Assembly: GCF_900114825.1 (NCBI RefSeq) | Contig: NZ_FOUI01000003.1 | Span: 182,679-246,678, forward strand | Source: Halopseudomonas yangmingensis | GTDB taxonomy: Bacteria; Pseudomonadota; Gammaproteobacteria; Pseudomonadales; Pseudomonadaceae | Direction: 5' to 3' | DNA length: 64,000 nucleotides | Shown: positions 17,279 to 25,209 of the stretch, one piece after another | Layout: each line of letters opens with the position of its first letter | Position numbering within the stretch: the stretch's first letter is position 1 | The notes under the pieces: generated by a model | Told to the model about the DNA's origin: nothing | Databases searched by the model: none | What the model saw: only the letters and a program-made list of their open reading frames with translations | Translations under genes and position numbers: made by a program

Positions 17279-17959
17279 ATGTCCAACTTCAATTTTCTTC
17301 TGTACGGGGTTTATCCCTATATCGCTCTGGCTGTCTGCATTATCGGCAGCTGGGCGCGTTTTGACCTGTCGCAATACACCTGGAAGGCGCATTCCAGCCA
17401 GTTGATGCAGACCCAGGGCATGCGCATGGCCAGCAACCTGTTTCATGTCGGCATTCTGCTGATTCTGGGCGGTCACTTTGTTGGTCTGCTGGTGCCCGAG
17501 TCGATCTATCACCATGTCATCAGCACTTCCGGCAAGCAGCTGGTAGCGATGATCGTTGGTGGTATCGCTGGCCTGATGTGTCTGGTGGGTCTGGTCATGC
17601 TGCTGCATCGCCGGCTGACCAACCCGCGCGTACGTGCCCAGTCGAGCTTCTCCGACATCATGATCCTCTGGGTTCTGCTGGCGCAGTTGCTGCTGGGGCT
17701 GGCTACCATTCCGGCTTCTGCCGGTCATATGGATGGCTCGGTGATGGTGATGCTGGCCAACTGGGCCCAGTACACCGTAACCTTCCAGCCGGTGATGGCG
17801 GCGGCGTCGATCGAGCCGGTCAGCCTGGTCTACAAGCTGCATGTATTCCTTGGCCTGACGCTGTTCGTACTGTTCCCGTTCACCCGTCTGGTGCACATCA
17901 TCAGTGCTCCGGTATGGTATCTGGGACGCCGTTACCAGATTGTCCGCCAGAAGGGCTGA
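17279..17959 (+). CDS. narI: NarI, nitrate reductase gamma subunit (cytochrome b)
   Basis: A 226-residue membrane protein with five predicted spans that oxidises quinol and anchors NarGH. Haem-ligand histidines H56 and H66 (NLFHVGILLILGGHFVG) and two more in the C-terminal helices (YKLHVFLG and RLVHIIS) are present, as in E. coli NarI (225 aa). The ATG at 17279 is preferred to the GTG just before it; the ribosome site is GTAGGAGGCAG. A repeat element follows before the ppiC gene. Confidence 0.97.
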   Translation: MSNFNFLLYGVYPYIALAVCIIGSWARFDLSQYTWKAHSSQLMQTQGMRMASNLFHVGILLILGGHFVGLLVPESIYHHVISTSGKQLVAMIVGGIAGLMCLVGLVMLLHRRLTNPRVRAQSSFSDIMILWVLLAQLLLGLATIPASAGHMDGSVMVMLANWAQYTVTFQPVMAAASIEPVSLVYKLHVFLGLTLFVLFPFTRLVHIISAPVWYLGRRYQIVRQKG

Positions 17960-18025
17960 GCCGTTTGCGTCCGGTCGGGGAGCTATCTCGATCGGACGCT
18001 GGCGCACAAAGGAATTTCTGAAAAT

Positions 18026-18105
18026 GCCGTCATTCCCGCGCAGGCGGGAATCCAGAGTTTTCGAATTACCTGGGCTCTCGCCTTCGCGGGAGTGACGATT
18101 CACGG
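18026..18105. repeat. REPIN-like paired palindromic repeat
   Basis: Two copies of a GTCATTCCCGCG(C/A)AGGCG unit face each other: one on the plus strand at about 18028-18047, one inverted at about 18077-18097. The ends read GCCGT and ACGGC, so the ~80-base unit can fold into a long hairpin. Repeats with this core are widespread bacterial interspersed palindromes and are thought to be moved by RAYT transposases in trans. It sits in the narI-ppiC gap and could affect transcript stability. Confidence 0.75.
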
Positions 18106-18149
18106 CTTTCTTTAGAATATCCCTAATTTTCGCAATACAGGATTCCCCC

Positions 18150-18968
18150 ATGAACAACTCAGCCATCATCGCCACCAGTGAACGCCCGGAGTGGCCCGAC
18201 GTACGGGTCAATGGCGTAGCGCTCGATCCGCAGGCGATTGCCAGGGAAATGCAGTACCACCCCGCCGAGAACCGTGACGATGCGGTGTATCTGGCTGCCC
18301 AGGCACTGGTGATCCAGACCCTGTTGGAACAACGGGCTTCAGCCCTGGGCCTGAATGTTGAATGTCACGAAGGGGAAACTGAACACGACGCGCTGGTACG
18401 CTGCCTGCTGGAGCGCGAGGTGCAGATCCCGCTGGCTGACGAAGACAGCCTGCAGCGTTTCTATCAGGCCAATCAGGCGCGTTACCAGACCGCACCACTA
18501 GTGGCGGCCCGGCATATACTGCTGGCGGCGGCTCCGGATGACGAGATCGAGCGCAGCCGTTTGGGTGAGGCCGCGGCAGAAATCATCCAGCAATTGAAAG
18601 CCAATCCGGATCGCTTTGCTGATCTGGCGAAGCGTCATTCCGGCTGCCCGTCGAAGGAGCAGGGTGGCGCACTGGGCCAGATCAGCAAGGGCCAGACGGT
18701 TCCAGAGTTCGAGCGACAGTTGCTGCGTCTTGAAGAAGGCCTGTGCGAGCGTCCGCTGGAATCCCGCTACGGGCTACACATAGTGTTTGTCGATCAGCGT
18801 ATTGACGGCCGTCAGTTGCCCTTCGAGATGGTGCGTGATGCCATTTCTGAAGAGCTGGATGGACGCGTATGGCAGAAAGCTGTGGTGCAGTATCTGGAAA
18901 CCCTTATCGGTGAGGCTGATATCAAGGGTATCCAGTTGCGTGCCGCCGATTCACCGCTGGTGCAATAA
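18150..18968 (+). CDS. Parvulin-type peptidyl-prolyl isomerase of the nar cluster
   Basis: A 272-residue protein with a C-terminal parvulin (rotamase) domain, about residues 118-218: [27 protein letters not shown] and [11 protein letters not shown] are the standard motifs. The N-terminal ~110 residues are helical. There is no signal peptide, so it should work in the cytoplasm, unlike periplasmic SurA/PpiD. A gene of this type lies between narI and moaA in P. aeruginosa, and a role in folding NarG or NarH is a reasonable inference. ATG 18150 follows an ACAGGA site. Confidence 0.88.
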   Translation: MNNSAIIATSERPEWPDVRVNGVALDPQAIAREMQYHPAENRDDAVYLAAQALVIQTLLEQRASALGLNVECHEGETEHDALVRCLLEREVQIPLADEDSLQRFYQANQARYQTAPLVAARHILLAAAPDDEIERSRLGEAAAEIIQQLKANPDRFADLAKRHSGCPSKEQGGALGQISKGQTVPEFERQLLRLEEGLCERPLESRYGLHIVFVDQRIDGRQLPFEMVRDAISEELDGRVWQKAVVQYLETLIGEADIKGIQLRAADSPLVQ

Positions 18969-18981
18969 CGAGGAGATGGCC

Positions 18982-19974
18982 ATGGCCGAACAACAGCTGA
19001 TCGACGGACTGGGGCGGCGCATTGATTATGTGCGCCTGTCGGTGACCGACCGTTGTGATTTCCGTTGTGTCTATTGCATGGCCGAGGACATGACTTTCCT
19101 GCCGCGTCAGCAGGTGCTGACGCTGGAGGAAATCGAGCGACTGGCCGGTATTCTGGTGGCTCAGGGTGTGAAGAAAATCCGCCTGACCGGCGGCGAGCCG
19201 CTGGTGCGTCAGGGCATAGTTGACCTGTGTTCGCGCATCAGTGCGCTGCCGGGGCTGCGTGAACTGGTGATGACCAGTAACGGCTCGCAATTGGTCAAGC
19301 TGGCCAGGCCGCTGGCCGAGGCAGGCGTCAAGCGGCTGAATATCAGCCTCGACAGCCTGGATGCCGAACGCTTTCGCGCCATTACCCGTACCGGCGAGTT
19401 GCAGCAGGTGCTGGATGGCATCGAGGCGGCACGCGAAGCCGGTTTCCAGCGCATCAAGCTGAATGTGGTGGTGATGAAGGGGCGCAATGCCGATGAGGTG
19501 CCGGCACTGGTCGACTATGCCCTGCAGCGTGGTCTGGATATCAGTTTTATCGAGGAAATGCCGCTCGGCCATGTCGGTCGTTCGCGTGCCGAGGCGTTTT
19601 GTTCGAGCGACGAGGTACGCGAGATCATCCGCCGCTCGCATGTACTGATCGACAGTGCCGAACAGAGCGGTGGCCCGGCCCGTTATATGCGTGTTGAAGG
19701 CTATCCGGACAGCCGCATCGGTTTTATTTCACCGCACTCGCACAATTTCTGCAGCACCTGCAACCGCGTACGGGTGACCGCCGAGGGCCGGCTGCTGCTG
19801 TGCCTTGGGCATGAGAATTCGATCGACATGCGCGGCCTGTTGCGCCGTCATCCGACCACTGACACCCCGGTGCTGGAGGCCCTGCAGGCCGCCCTGCAAC
19901 GCAAGCCGGCGCGCCATGAGTTCGATGTCAACGAAGTGCAGGTGGTGCGTTTCATGAATGCCAGTGGCGGCTGA
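18982..19974 (+). CDS. moaA: MoaA, GTP 3',8-cyclase (molybdenum cofactor synthesis)
   Basis: A 330-residue radical-SAM enzyme that starts molybdopterin synthesis from GTP, needed for NarG. The SAM-cluster motif is CDFRCVYC near residue 26, and the second cluster has [18 protein letters not shown]. The start is set at 18982 because the AACGAGGAG site is 6 bases before it and would overlap the ATG at 18976. Unlike many MoaA proteins, the C-terminus ends NASGG rather than GG alone, but the final double glycine is there. A strong terminator follows. Confidence 0.95.
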   Translation: MAEQQLIDGLGRRIDYVRLSVTDRCDFRCVYCMAEDMTFLPRQQVLTLEEIERLAGILVAQGVKKIRLTGGEPLVRQGIVDLCSRISALPGLRELVMTSNGSQLVKLARPLAEAGVKRLNISLDSLDAERFRAITRTGELQQVLDGIEAAREAGFQRIKLNVVVMKGRNADEVPALVDYALQRGLDISFIEEMPLGHVGRSRAEAFCSSDEVREIIRRSHVLIDSAEQSGGPARYMRVEGYPDSRIGFISPHSHNFCSTCNRVRVTAEGRLLLCLGHENSIDMRGLLRRHPTTDTPVLEALQAALQRKPARHEFDVNEVQVVRFMNASGG

Positions 19975-20003
19975 GGCCGCTGCCAACCACTATCTCTCCC
20001 TTT

Positions 20004-20029
20004 GGGCCGCTGCTGCGGCCCGTTTTTTT
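20004..20029 (+). terminator. Rho-independent terminator after moaA
   Basis: The stem GGGCCGC / GCGGCCC (7 bp) with a TGCT loop is followed by G and seven Ts, 30 bases past the moaA stop. It closes the nar-moaA transcription unit. Confidence 0.92.
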
Positions 20030-20121
20030 CAGGTGCATGGTATCTTCCGTTGCTTCGTTGAATTGAAAGCCATCTGATTGCAAAATGCCGCGCAGATCAT
20101 GATCAATCGGAAGGCAGTTCC

Positions 20122-20331
20122 ATGAAGCCACAGTCTGCGTTGCACTGCCCGCTGTGCGGTCAGCCGAATCAGTGTGCCCCGGCCCTGGCCGGGAGTTTCG
20201 AGGTCGATTGCTGGTGCCGCCAGGTCAAGGTTGAGACGGCGCTGCTGCAGAGCGTGCCGGAGCAGCAGCGCGGCTGTGCCTGCCTGTGTGCGGTCTGCAT
20301 TGCGGCGGCTGAGCAGGCTGGCGATGACTGA
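20122..20331 (+). CDS. Small cysteine-rich CWC protein
   Basis: A 69-residue protein with the pattern of the Cys-rich CWC family: CPLCGQPNQC, VDCWCRQV and the CACLC / CAVC tail. The seven to eight cysteines suggest one or two bound zinc ions; no function is established. Its stop overlaps the truC start by 8 bases, a coupling that supports both start assignments. Confidence 0.8.
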   Translation: MKPQSALHCPLCGQPNQCAPALAGSFEVDCWCRQVKVETALLQSVPEQQRGCACLCAVCIAAAEQAGDD

Positions 20332-21082
20332 GACGTTGGCCAATCCACTGCGCGAAATTTTCCGTGATGGCTGGTTGCTGGCGGTGCACAAGCCGGCCGG
20401 CTTGCTGCTGCACTGCAGCCCGATTGATCGGCACGAGACCGAGTTTGCCTTGCAATATGCCCGGACGCTGAATGGCGGGGCGCATGTCTATCCGTTACAC
20501 CGACTGGATCGTCCGACCTCCGGGCTGCTGCTGTTTGCCCGCGATGCGCAGACCGCCAGTCTGCTCGGCAAGGCATTTATGGCCGGCGAGGTACACAAGG
20601 AGTACCTGGCGCTGGTGCGCGGCTGGCCGGCGGAGCAAGGGCTTATCGAGCACGCCCTGCGTGAGCAGGCGGTTGACCGGCGTTGCAAGGAGGATCCGCA
20701 GCCACTGCGCGAGGCCAGTACCAGCTTCCGGCGGCTGGCGACCACTGAGCTGCCGGTGGCTATCGAGGGTTATCCGTGCAGCCGCTACAGCCTGCTGGCG
20801 CTGACCCCGCACAGCGGGCGCAAGCACCAGTTGCGCCGGCATATGCAACACATCAGTCATCCGATTATTGGTGATACCAATTACGGGAGGACTCGCCACA
20901 ACCACTATTTTGCCGAGCGTTTCGGCGGCGGCCGGCTGATGCTGGCGGCCACCGGTATGGGCTTCGTACATCCGCACACCGGGCAGCCGATGCAGTTGCG
21001 AGCCGCGCCAGAGGAGAGCTTTATGCGGGTATTGTCGATTTTTCAGCAGGGCTTGCCGGTTGATCTGTCAGATAAGGCCTGA
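20324..21082 (+). CDS. truC: TruC, tRNA pseudouridine(65) synthase
   Basis: A 252-residue RluA-family pseudouridine synthase. The catalytic aspartate is in HRLDRPTSGLLLF; the KPAGLLLH, GRKHQLRRH and HPIIGDTNYG motifs follow in family order. Its length and single-domain layout (no S4 domain) fit TruC rather than RluC/D. The start at 20324 (MTETLANPLREIF) overlaps the CWC gene. Confidence 0.88.
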   Translation: MTETLANPLREIFRDGWLLAVHKPAGLLLHCSPIDRHETEFALQYARTLNGGAHVYPLHRLDRPTSGLLLFARDAQTASLLGKAFMAGEVHKEYLALVRGWPAEQGLIEHALREQAVDRRCKEDPQPLREASTSFRRLATTELPVAIEGYPCSRYSLLALTPHSGRKHQLRRHMQHISHPIIGDTNYGRTRHNHYFAERFGGGRLMLAATGMGFVHPHTGQPMQLRAAPEESFMRVLSIFQQGLPVDLSDKA

Positions 21083-21098
21083 TCAGCTCGAGTGCCGT

Positions 21099-21136
21099 GC
21101 ACAGCCCGCTATCCGCCAGCGGATACCGGGCTGTGC
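21099..21136. terminator. Hairpin between convergent truC and DUF454 genes
   Basis: A 17-bp inverted repeat with one mismatch (arms 21099-21115 and 21120-21136) and a 4-base loop lies just past truC and before the 3' end of the opposite gene. There is no T-run on either side, so termination is likely from position but not certain. Confidence 0.55.
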
Positions 21137-21168
21137 TGATAGGTGTCGTTGCGTGATGCTTGTTGTGT

Positions 21169-21528
21169 TCAGGCTTCCGGGCGGCGCCACAGCCAGAGGG
21201 CGACTAGTGGCAGGAACAGGCTGAGGGCGATACGCAGCCAGTGCGGGGCAGGCAGTAGCCAGATCATCAGCAGGCTGCTGGCCATCAGCGCGCTGGCCAG
21301 CCATTTGGCCTGGCGTGGCACCGCCCGGCTGGTGCGCCAGTGATGGATGCTCGGGCCATAGGTCGGGTGTGCCAGCAGACGGGCTTCCAGGCTGGGCCAG
21401 CCGCGTGAGCCGGCCCAGGCAGCGACCAGCAGGAAGGGGGTAGTCGGCAGGCCAGGCAGCAATACGCCCAGCGCGCCGAGCCCCAGTGACAGTGAAGCCA
21501 GCGCGCGCCACAAGAGTCGTATCAGCAT
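21169..21528 (-). CDS. YbaN/DUF454-family inner-membrane protein
   Basis: A 119-residue membrane protein with the DUF454 signature: LGVLLPGLPTTPFLLVAAW, then a short cytoplasmic part HPTYGPSIHHWR, then two hydrophobic segments near the C-terminus. YbaN proteins have no known function. It lies 26 bases past the stop of the Dnr-type gene on the same strand and may be the last gene of that transcript. Confidence 0.85.
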   Translation of the reverse strand: MLIRLLWRALASLSLGLGALGVLLPGLPTTPFLLVAAWAGSRGWPSLEARLLAHPTYGPSIHHWRTSRAVPRQAKWLASALMASSLLMIWLLPAPHWLRIALSLFLPLVALWLWRRPEA

Positions 21529-21554
21529 GCGTCACTCCCGGCTATCGGGTAGCC

Positions 21555-22250
21555 TTAAGCCTCAGCAGAAAACTCGCTGAGCAGCCGGCTTACACTGGGA
21601 ATGGTGATGTGCCGGCCACGGCTTTCAATCAATCCATCACCGCGCAGGGTAGCCATCACGCGGGACAGGGTTTCCGGCTTGATCGACAGACGGGCGGCGA
21701 TCAGGCCCTTTGGCAGCATCAGGTCCATCTCCACGCAATCCTCGGTGCGATCCTTGATCTGGCTGACCAGATACAGGGCAAAACGTTGGGTGGCGTTCTG
21801 CAGCGTGAGGTTTTCCAGCTCATCCAGACGTTGGTGAAGGCGAATGCTCAGATGGCCAAGCAGATGCAGGCAGATTTTCGGATAGCGTTCCAGATAATCC
21901 AGCATCATGCGGTTGGAAAAGCTGATCAGTTTCACTGCATCCAGTGACTCGGCGCACACTGGATACAGCGGCTTGTTCATGAACATCACCGCCTCGGCGA
22001 AGGTGTGCCCGGGCTGGATGATTTCGACGACCTTTTCCTTGCCGTCAGCAGAAATCCGGAAGAGTTTGACCTTGCCCTCCAGCACCAGAAAAAAACGCTC
22101 GGCGGTGTCGCCCTGGCGCAGAATCAGGTGTTGAGGGTGATGTTCCCGGTACTGCGCTTCCGAGAGCAGCTCATCCTGTATCTCCGTGCTGAAACCGGAG
22201 AACATCGGATGCATCAGGACTTGCGTGCGTTGTTCCTTGCTGAGGGTCAT
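21555..22250 (-). CDS. dnr: DNR-type CRP/FNR-family regulator of denitrification
   Basis: A 231-residue CRP/FNR regulator: cyclic-nucleotide-like sensor domain (about 20-135), dimerisation helix (LHQRLDELENLTLQNATQR), and a helix-turn-helix with the FNR-class recognition helix IKPETLSRVMATL (E..SR), which reads TTGAT-N4-ATCAA sites. The N-terminal cysteine cluster of ANR/FNR is absent, so it is DNR-like, and known DNR proteins sense NO through haem. The next genes upstream are nnrS and NO-response genes. Start 22250 (MTLSKEQ) fits the usual length; a second ATG at 22274 is possible. An FNR-type box lies 35 bases upstream. Confidence 0.85.
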   Translation of the reverse strand: MTLSKEQRTQVLMHPMFSGFSTEIQDELLSEAQYREHHPQHLILRQGDTAERFFLVLEGKVKLFRISADGKEKVVEIIQPGHTFAEAVMFMNKPLYPVCAESLDAVKLISFSNRMMLDYLERYPKICLHLLGHLSIRLHQRLDELENLTLQNATQRFALYLVSQIKDRTEDCVEMDLMLPKGLIAARLSIKPETLSRVMATLRGDGLIESRGRHITIPSVSRLLSEFSAEA

Positions 22251-22284
22251 GTTAAGGCCCGTGTGCGTCTTCATGATTGTGGTT

Positions 22285-22298
22285 TTGATGTCCGTCAA
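22285..22298 (-). promoter_or_regulatory. ANR/FNR-type box upstream of dnr
   Basis: On the minus strand TTGACGGACATCAA, one base off the full palindrome. Its centre is only about 41 bases from the chosen dnr ATG, so a class II promoter would start transcription at or very near that ATG. No clear -10 is visible. Confidence 0.65.
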
Positions 22299-22442
22299 GC
22301 ACATCCTAGAGATGGCCCGAAATTTCGTCCAGCGCTGCGACGAAATCAGGTCCACACCGTCTGCGATTGCCGCTACGCCAAGCCTAGCACGGTCCGTCGT
22401 GCAGAAGGCTGGCTGCGACAATACGCAGCAATATTGTGTGGT

Positions 22443-23618
22443 TTATCCCGGGCGGCCATCAATGCGCATGCGCGTCAGCATCGGGGCGTAATGCCAGAGG
22501 AACAGACCGAAAGCAATGCCCCAGCAGATGGCAGCTACCCAGTAACCGGGCTGGGGCCAGACGCTGGTCAGCCAGACACGTGCCGGTACGGCCAGGTTAA
22601 TGAACAGGAATGCCACCGACATGCTGGCAGGGGGTTGCAGGGGTCGGCCGGTATGGCCCAGGGTGACCCGTGCAGTCATTGCCAGAATCAGCCCGCTCAT
22701 GCTGCCGATTGCCAGCAGATGGGTGGCCTGACTGAAGCCGATTGACCAGCCAAGATGCCAGCAGGTCATGGCCAGCAGTGCAATCACCAGCCAGGCGTAG
22801 GCCAGATGCAGTGACCATAGCAGGGGTACCTGCCACAGGCCGCGATCATGCCAGCGCAGCAGGCGTACGCCATGTCCGGCAGCCAGCAGGGCGTACAGCG
22901 GGGCTTGCCAAAGCTGTTGCTTGAGGCCAAAGCCGGACAGCATCAGCAGAGACAGTACTATGCTGCCAACCAGCAGGGCGTTGTCCAGCCATTCTATCGG
23001 TTGGGGTTGTGTGTTGCGTCCCAGCCCGCGAGAGGTGAAGAAGGGAATCACTCGGCCGCCAATCAGGCTCATCAGCGCCACCACCAGCCACAGGGCGCCT
23101 TGCGAACCCTGGCGCAGCAGGCTGTAGTCGCCCTGTTGCAGGCCGATCAGTGCCACCAGGTTGGCTACGGCCAGCAGTGCCAGCACCAGTACTATGGGGT
23201 AATTGCGGGTCTGTTTGACCTTGCCCAGGCTGATCGCCATGGAAATGGCAACTGCCGGGAAAAATGCCAGATCCAGCGGGATCAGCAGCCAAAGCGGAGC
23301 ATTCAGCAGCCAGGCCAGACGTGCCGCCAGCCAGATACCCGCCAGCAACGCCAGGGGGCGGCCAGCCAGCCCGGGTACGCCGGTCCAGTTTTGCACGGCG
23401 GTCAGCAAAAAACCGGCAACAATAGCGCCACCAAAGCCGAACAGCATTTCATGCTGATGCCAGATCAGCCAGCCACCGGCTGGTTGCAGACCGCCAAGAT
23501 GACCAAAAAAACCGGCAATCCATAGCGGAATGGCAAGGGCAGCATAGAGGGCGCCGCCGAGAAAGAATGGCCTGAAACCCAATTGCAGCAGGGCAGCAGG
23601 TTTGGATGAAGCGTGCAT
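22443..23618 (-). CDS. nnrS: NnrS-family haem-copper membrane protein
   Basis: A 391-residue protein with about 12 hydrophobic segments and the NnrS opening LGFRPFFLGGALYAAL, then IWHQHEMLFGFGGAIVAGFLLTAVQNWTG across the first helices; the histidines in these motifs are conserved. NnrS proteins bind haem and copper and protect against NO and nitrosative stress. It lies 193 bases upstream of dnr on the same strand. The next gene, CopD-like, is divergent. Confidence 0.92.
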   Translation of the reverse strand: MHASSKPAALLQLGFRPFFLGGALYAALAIPLWIAGFFGHLGGLQPAGGWLIWHQHEMLFGFGGAIVAGFLLTAVQNWTGVPGLAGRPLALLAGIWLAARLAWLLNAPLWLLIPLDLAFFPAVAISMAISLGKVKQTRNYPIVLVLALLAVANLVALIGLQQGDYSLLRQGSQGALWLVVALMSLIGGRVIPFFTSRGLGRNTQPQPIEWLDNALLVGSIVLSLLMLSGFGLKQQLWQAPLYALLAAGHGVRLLRWHDRGLWQVPLLWSLHLAYAWLVIALLAMTCWHLGWSIGFSQATHLLAIGSMSGLILAMTARVTLGHTGRPLQPPASMSVAFLFINLAVPARVWLTSVWPQPGYWVAAICWGIAFGLFLWHYAPMLTRMRIDGRPG

Positions 23619-23763
23619 GGTCTACTCCAGCAGCCGGAACTCCGGCACGGGTGGCTCGGCATGAGCCCTGTGGGTGTTTGCGATCCGTATTTCAGCCGCG
23701 CACGGGCGCTGCTGCACAGGTCGTTATCGGGTATTCTGACACTTTTGCGGGTCCGAGGTGAGC

Positions 23764-24198
23764 ATGTCCTATCTGTTGATCAAAACGCTGCACCTGCTGG
23801 CAGCTATCGCTTTTATCGGTACGCTGTTCTTTCAGGTGGCGATACTCGGTGCTTCCCGTCACGCCCTGGATGAGTCAGACAGGACGCGCCTGTCGCAGGC
23901 GTTGGGCAAGCGCGCCAGACATGTCATCCATATTGTGGCCCTGGTGCTGTACGGCTGCGGCATCCTGCTGGTGTGGCCTTACCGGCAGTTGTTGAACGAT
24001 CCCTTTGCCAGTAATTTCGCGCTGTTGTTGAGCCTGAAGATTCTGCTGGCCGTGCTGATTGTCGGGCATTACGTGCTGCTGATTGTGTTGCGCATGCGCA
24101 ATGCGGCAGGTGAGCGTGGTATGCGTCTGATCAATCTGAGTCTGCTCCTGCATGCCGTGCTGCTGGTGGTGTGCGCCAAGGCGATGTTCGTACTTTGA
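23764..24198 (+). CDS. Small CopD-like integral membrane protein
   Basis: A 144-residue protein with four predicted spans, a CopD/DUF2269-like layout (LIKTLHLLAAIAFIGTLFFQ, HVIHIVALVLYG, ILLAVLIVGHYVLL). Histidines sit in helices 1, 2 and 3, which would allow haem or copper binding. The start is taken at 23764 behind GAGGTGAGC. It lies divergent from nnrS and convergent with ytfE, which suggests the NO-response group; the function itself is unknown. Confidence 0.7.
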   Translation: MSYLLIKTLHLLAAIAFIGTLFFQVAILGASRHALDESDRTRLSQALGKRARHVIHIVALVLYGCGILLVWPYRQLLNDPFASNFALLLSLKILLAVLIVGHYVLLIVLRMRNAAGERGMRLINLSLLLHAVLLVVCAKAMFVL

Positions 24199-24203
24199 CC
24201 TCG

Positions 24204-24226
24204 GGTGGCGGGTTATCCCCGCCACC
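24204..24226. terminator. Hairpin between convergent CopD-like gene and ytfE
   Basis: A 9-bp perfect stem GGTGGCGGG / CCCGCCACC with loop TTATC lies in the 38-base gap between two convergent genes. It has no T-run, so it is a weak terminator candidate by sequence, better by position. Confidence 0.5.
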
Positions 24227-24236
24227 GCAGCACAGA

Positions 24237-24914
24237 TCAGCTCCAGGACGGACGAGGGCTGCTGGCAAACAGGATGTTGTTTTCTAGATGGATATGATCC
24301 ATCAGGTCCTGGCGCAGTTCCTGTAATCCGAGATAGAGCGCCTGCCAGGTGCGGCAGGCCCCTTCGGGCGGACAGGCATCGTTGCTCAGGCGTTGCAGTT
24401 GTGCCAGTGCTTCCCCGTGTTGGTCATGCTCGAAACGCATCACGCTGATGGGGCCGCCGGCCATGGCGATCTGGCCACGAGCGAGCATCGGAAACAGAAT
24501 CTGTTCCTCCTTGAGCATATGGCTTTCCAGTTCCTGCAGCATGTCGCTGAGGTGATCGGCCAGCCCGTGCGGGCATGCCGGGTGATCGTTATGTACCTGC
24601 TCGACCTTGCGTGCCAGACGGATTAGTTCCGGTAGCTGCTCGCGATGGCGGTCGTGATAGCGTTGCAGCAGGTGCTCGATCAGTTCGCTTTCGCTGGCTT
24701 GGGTCCAGTCGCGACCGCTGCCGGGCTGCTGTTCCAGTGATTGCAGCTGTTTGATGATCTGTTGGGGATCCAGACCCTTTTCAGCGGCGGCTTCGGCGAG
24801 GCTGTGATGGCCACCACAACAGAAGTTCAGATTGTGCTGGTGGAAAACACCGGTAGCACCGGGAATTTGGGTGGCGAGGGTGCCAAGGCTGCTTTTCAGG
24901 TAATCGATGTGCAT
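24237..24914 (-). CDS. ytfE: YtfE/DnrN/ScdA-type iron-sulfur cluster repair protein (RIC)
   Basis: A 225-residue di-iron protein. The N-terminal DUF542/ScdA domain has FHQHNLNFCCGGHHSLAEA; the hemerythrin-like domain has histidines and carboxylates in LLQRYHDRHREQLPEL, HMLKEEQILFP, MRFEHDQHGEAL and MDHIHLENNILF. The family repairs iron-sulfur clusters after NO or oxidative damage. Start 24914 (MHIDYLKSS) is chosen over a longer reading to 24968 because it follows a sigma-54 promoter and gives the usual length. norR is divergent, as expected for a NorR target. Confidence 0.92.
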   Translation of the reverse strand: MHIDYLKSSLGTLATQIPGATGVFHQHNLNFCCGGHHSLAEAAAEKGLDPQQIIKQLQSLEQQPGSGRDWTQASESELIEHLLQRYHDRHREQLPELIRLARKVEQVHNDHPACPHGLADHLSDMLQELESHMLKEEQILFPMLARGQIAMAGGPISVMRFEHDQHGEALAQLQRLSNDACPPEGACRTWQALYLGLQELRQDLMDHIHLENNILFASSPRPSWS

Positions 24915-24963
24915 GCAAAAGCTTCCAGTGTAGGTCGTTGGATGACAGGGCTGCTCTCTACAC

Positions 24964-24979
24964 AGCAAGCAGCGTGCCA
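24964..24979 (-). promoter_or_regulatory. Sigma-54 promoter of ytfE
   Basis: The minus strand reads TGGCACGCTGCTTGCT, a full match to the -24/-12 consensus TGGCAYR-N4-TTGCW. Transcription would start near 24953, about 40 bases before the ytfE ATG. It lies between ytfE and norR, the gene for a sigma-54 activator. Confidence 0.9.
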
Positions 24980-25209
24980 GCGTGGAAAGCAGAGGCAGAT
25001 AGGTGTGTTGTGACCGAATCCTGCGACATCTGGTCGCTATGGCTCTGCTGCGGGCCTTTGCCCGCCTGGCTTGCCGCTCATCAAGGGGCTCCTGCCAGCT
25101 TCCGGCAAGCCGGGTTTCATCAAGTCTGGTTTTCTGTTCAGGCTTTACATGGGTTTAATCTACCCGTAGGATTTCGGGTCAGAGATACCTTTAAAGGGTT
25201 TTTTATACC

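Noticed and set aside
20093..20106. CAGATCATGATCAA upstream of the CWC gene as an ANR box
   Set aside because: Only one half-site is complete (ATCAA side); the other arm has two mismatches and there is no anaerobic gene downstream.
25002..25015. GGT-N8-ACC as a NorR binding site
   Set aside because: The known spacing is seven bases; with eight and only one copy it does not meet the pattern.
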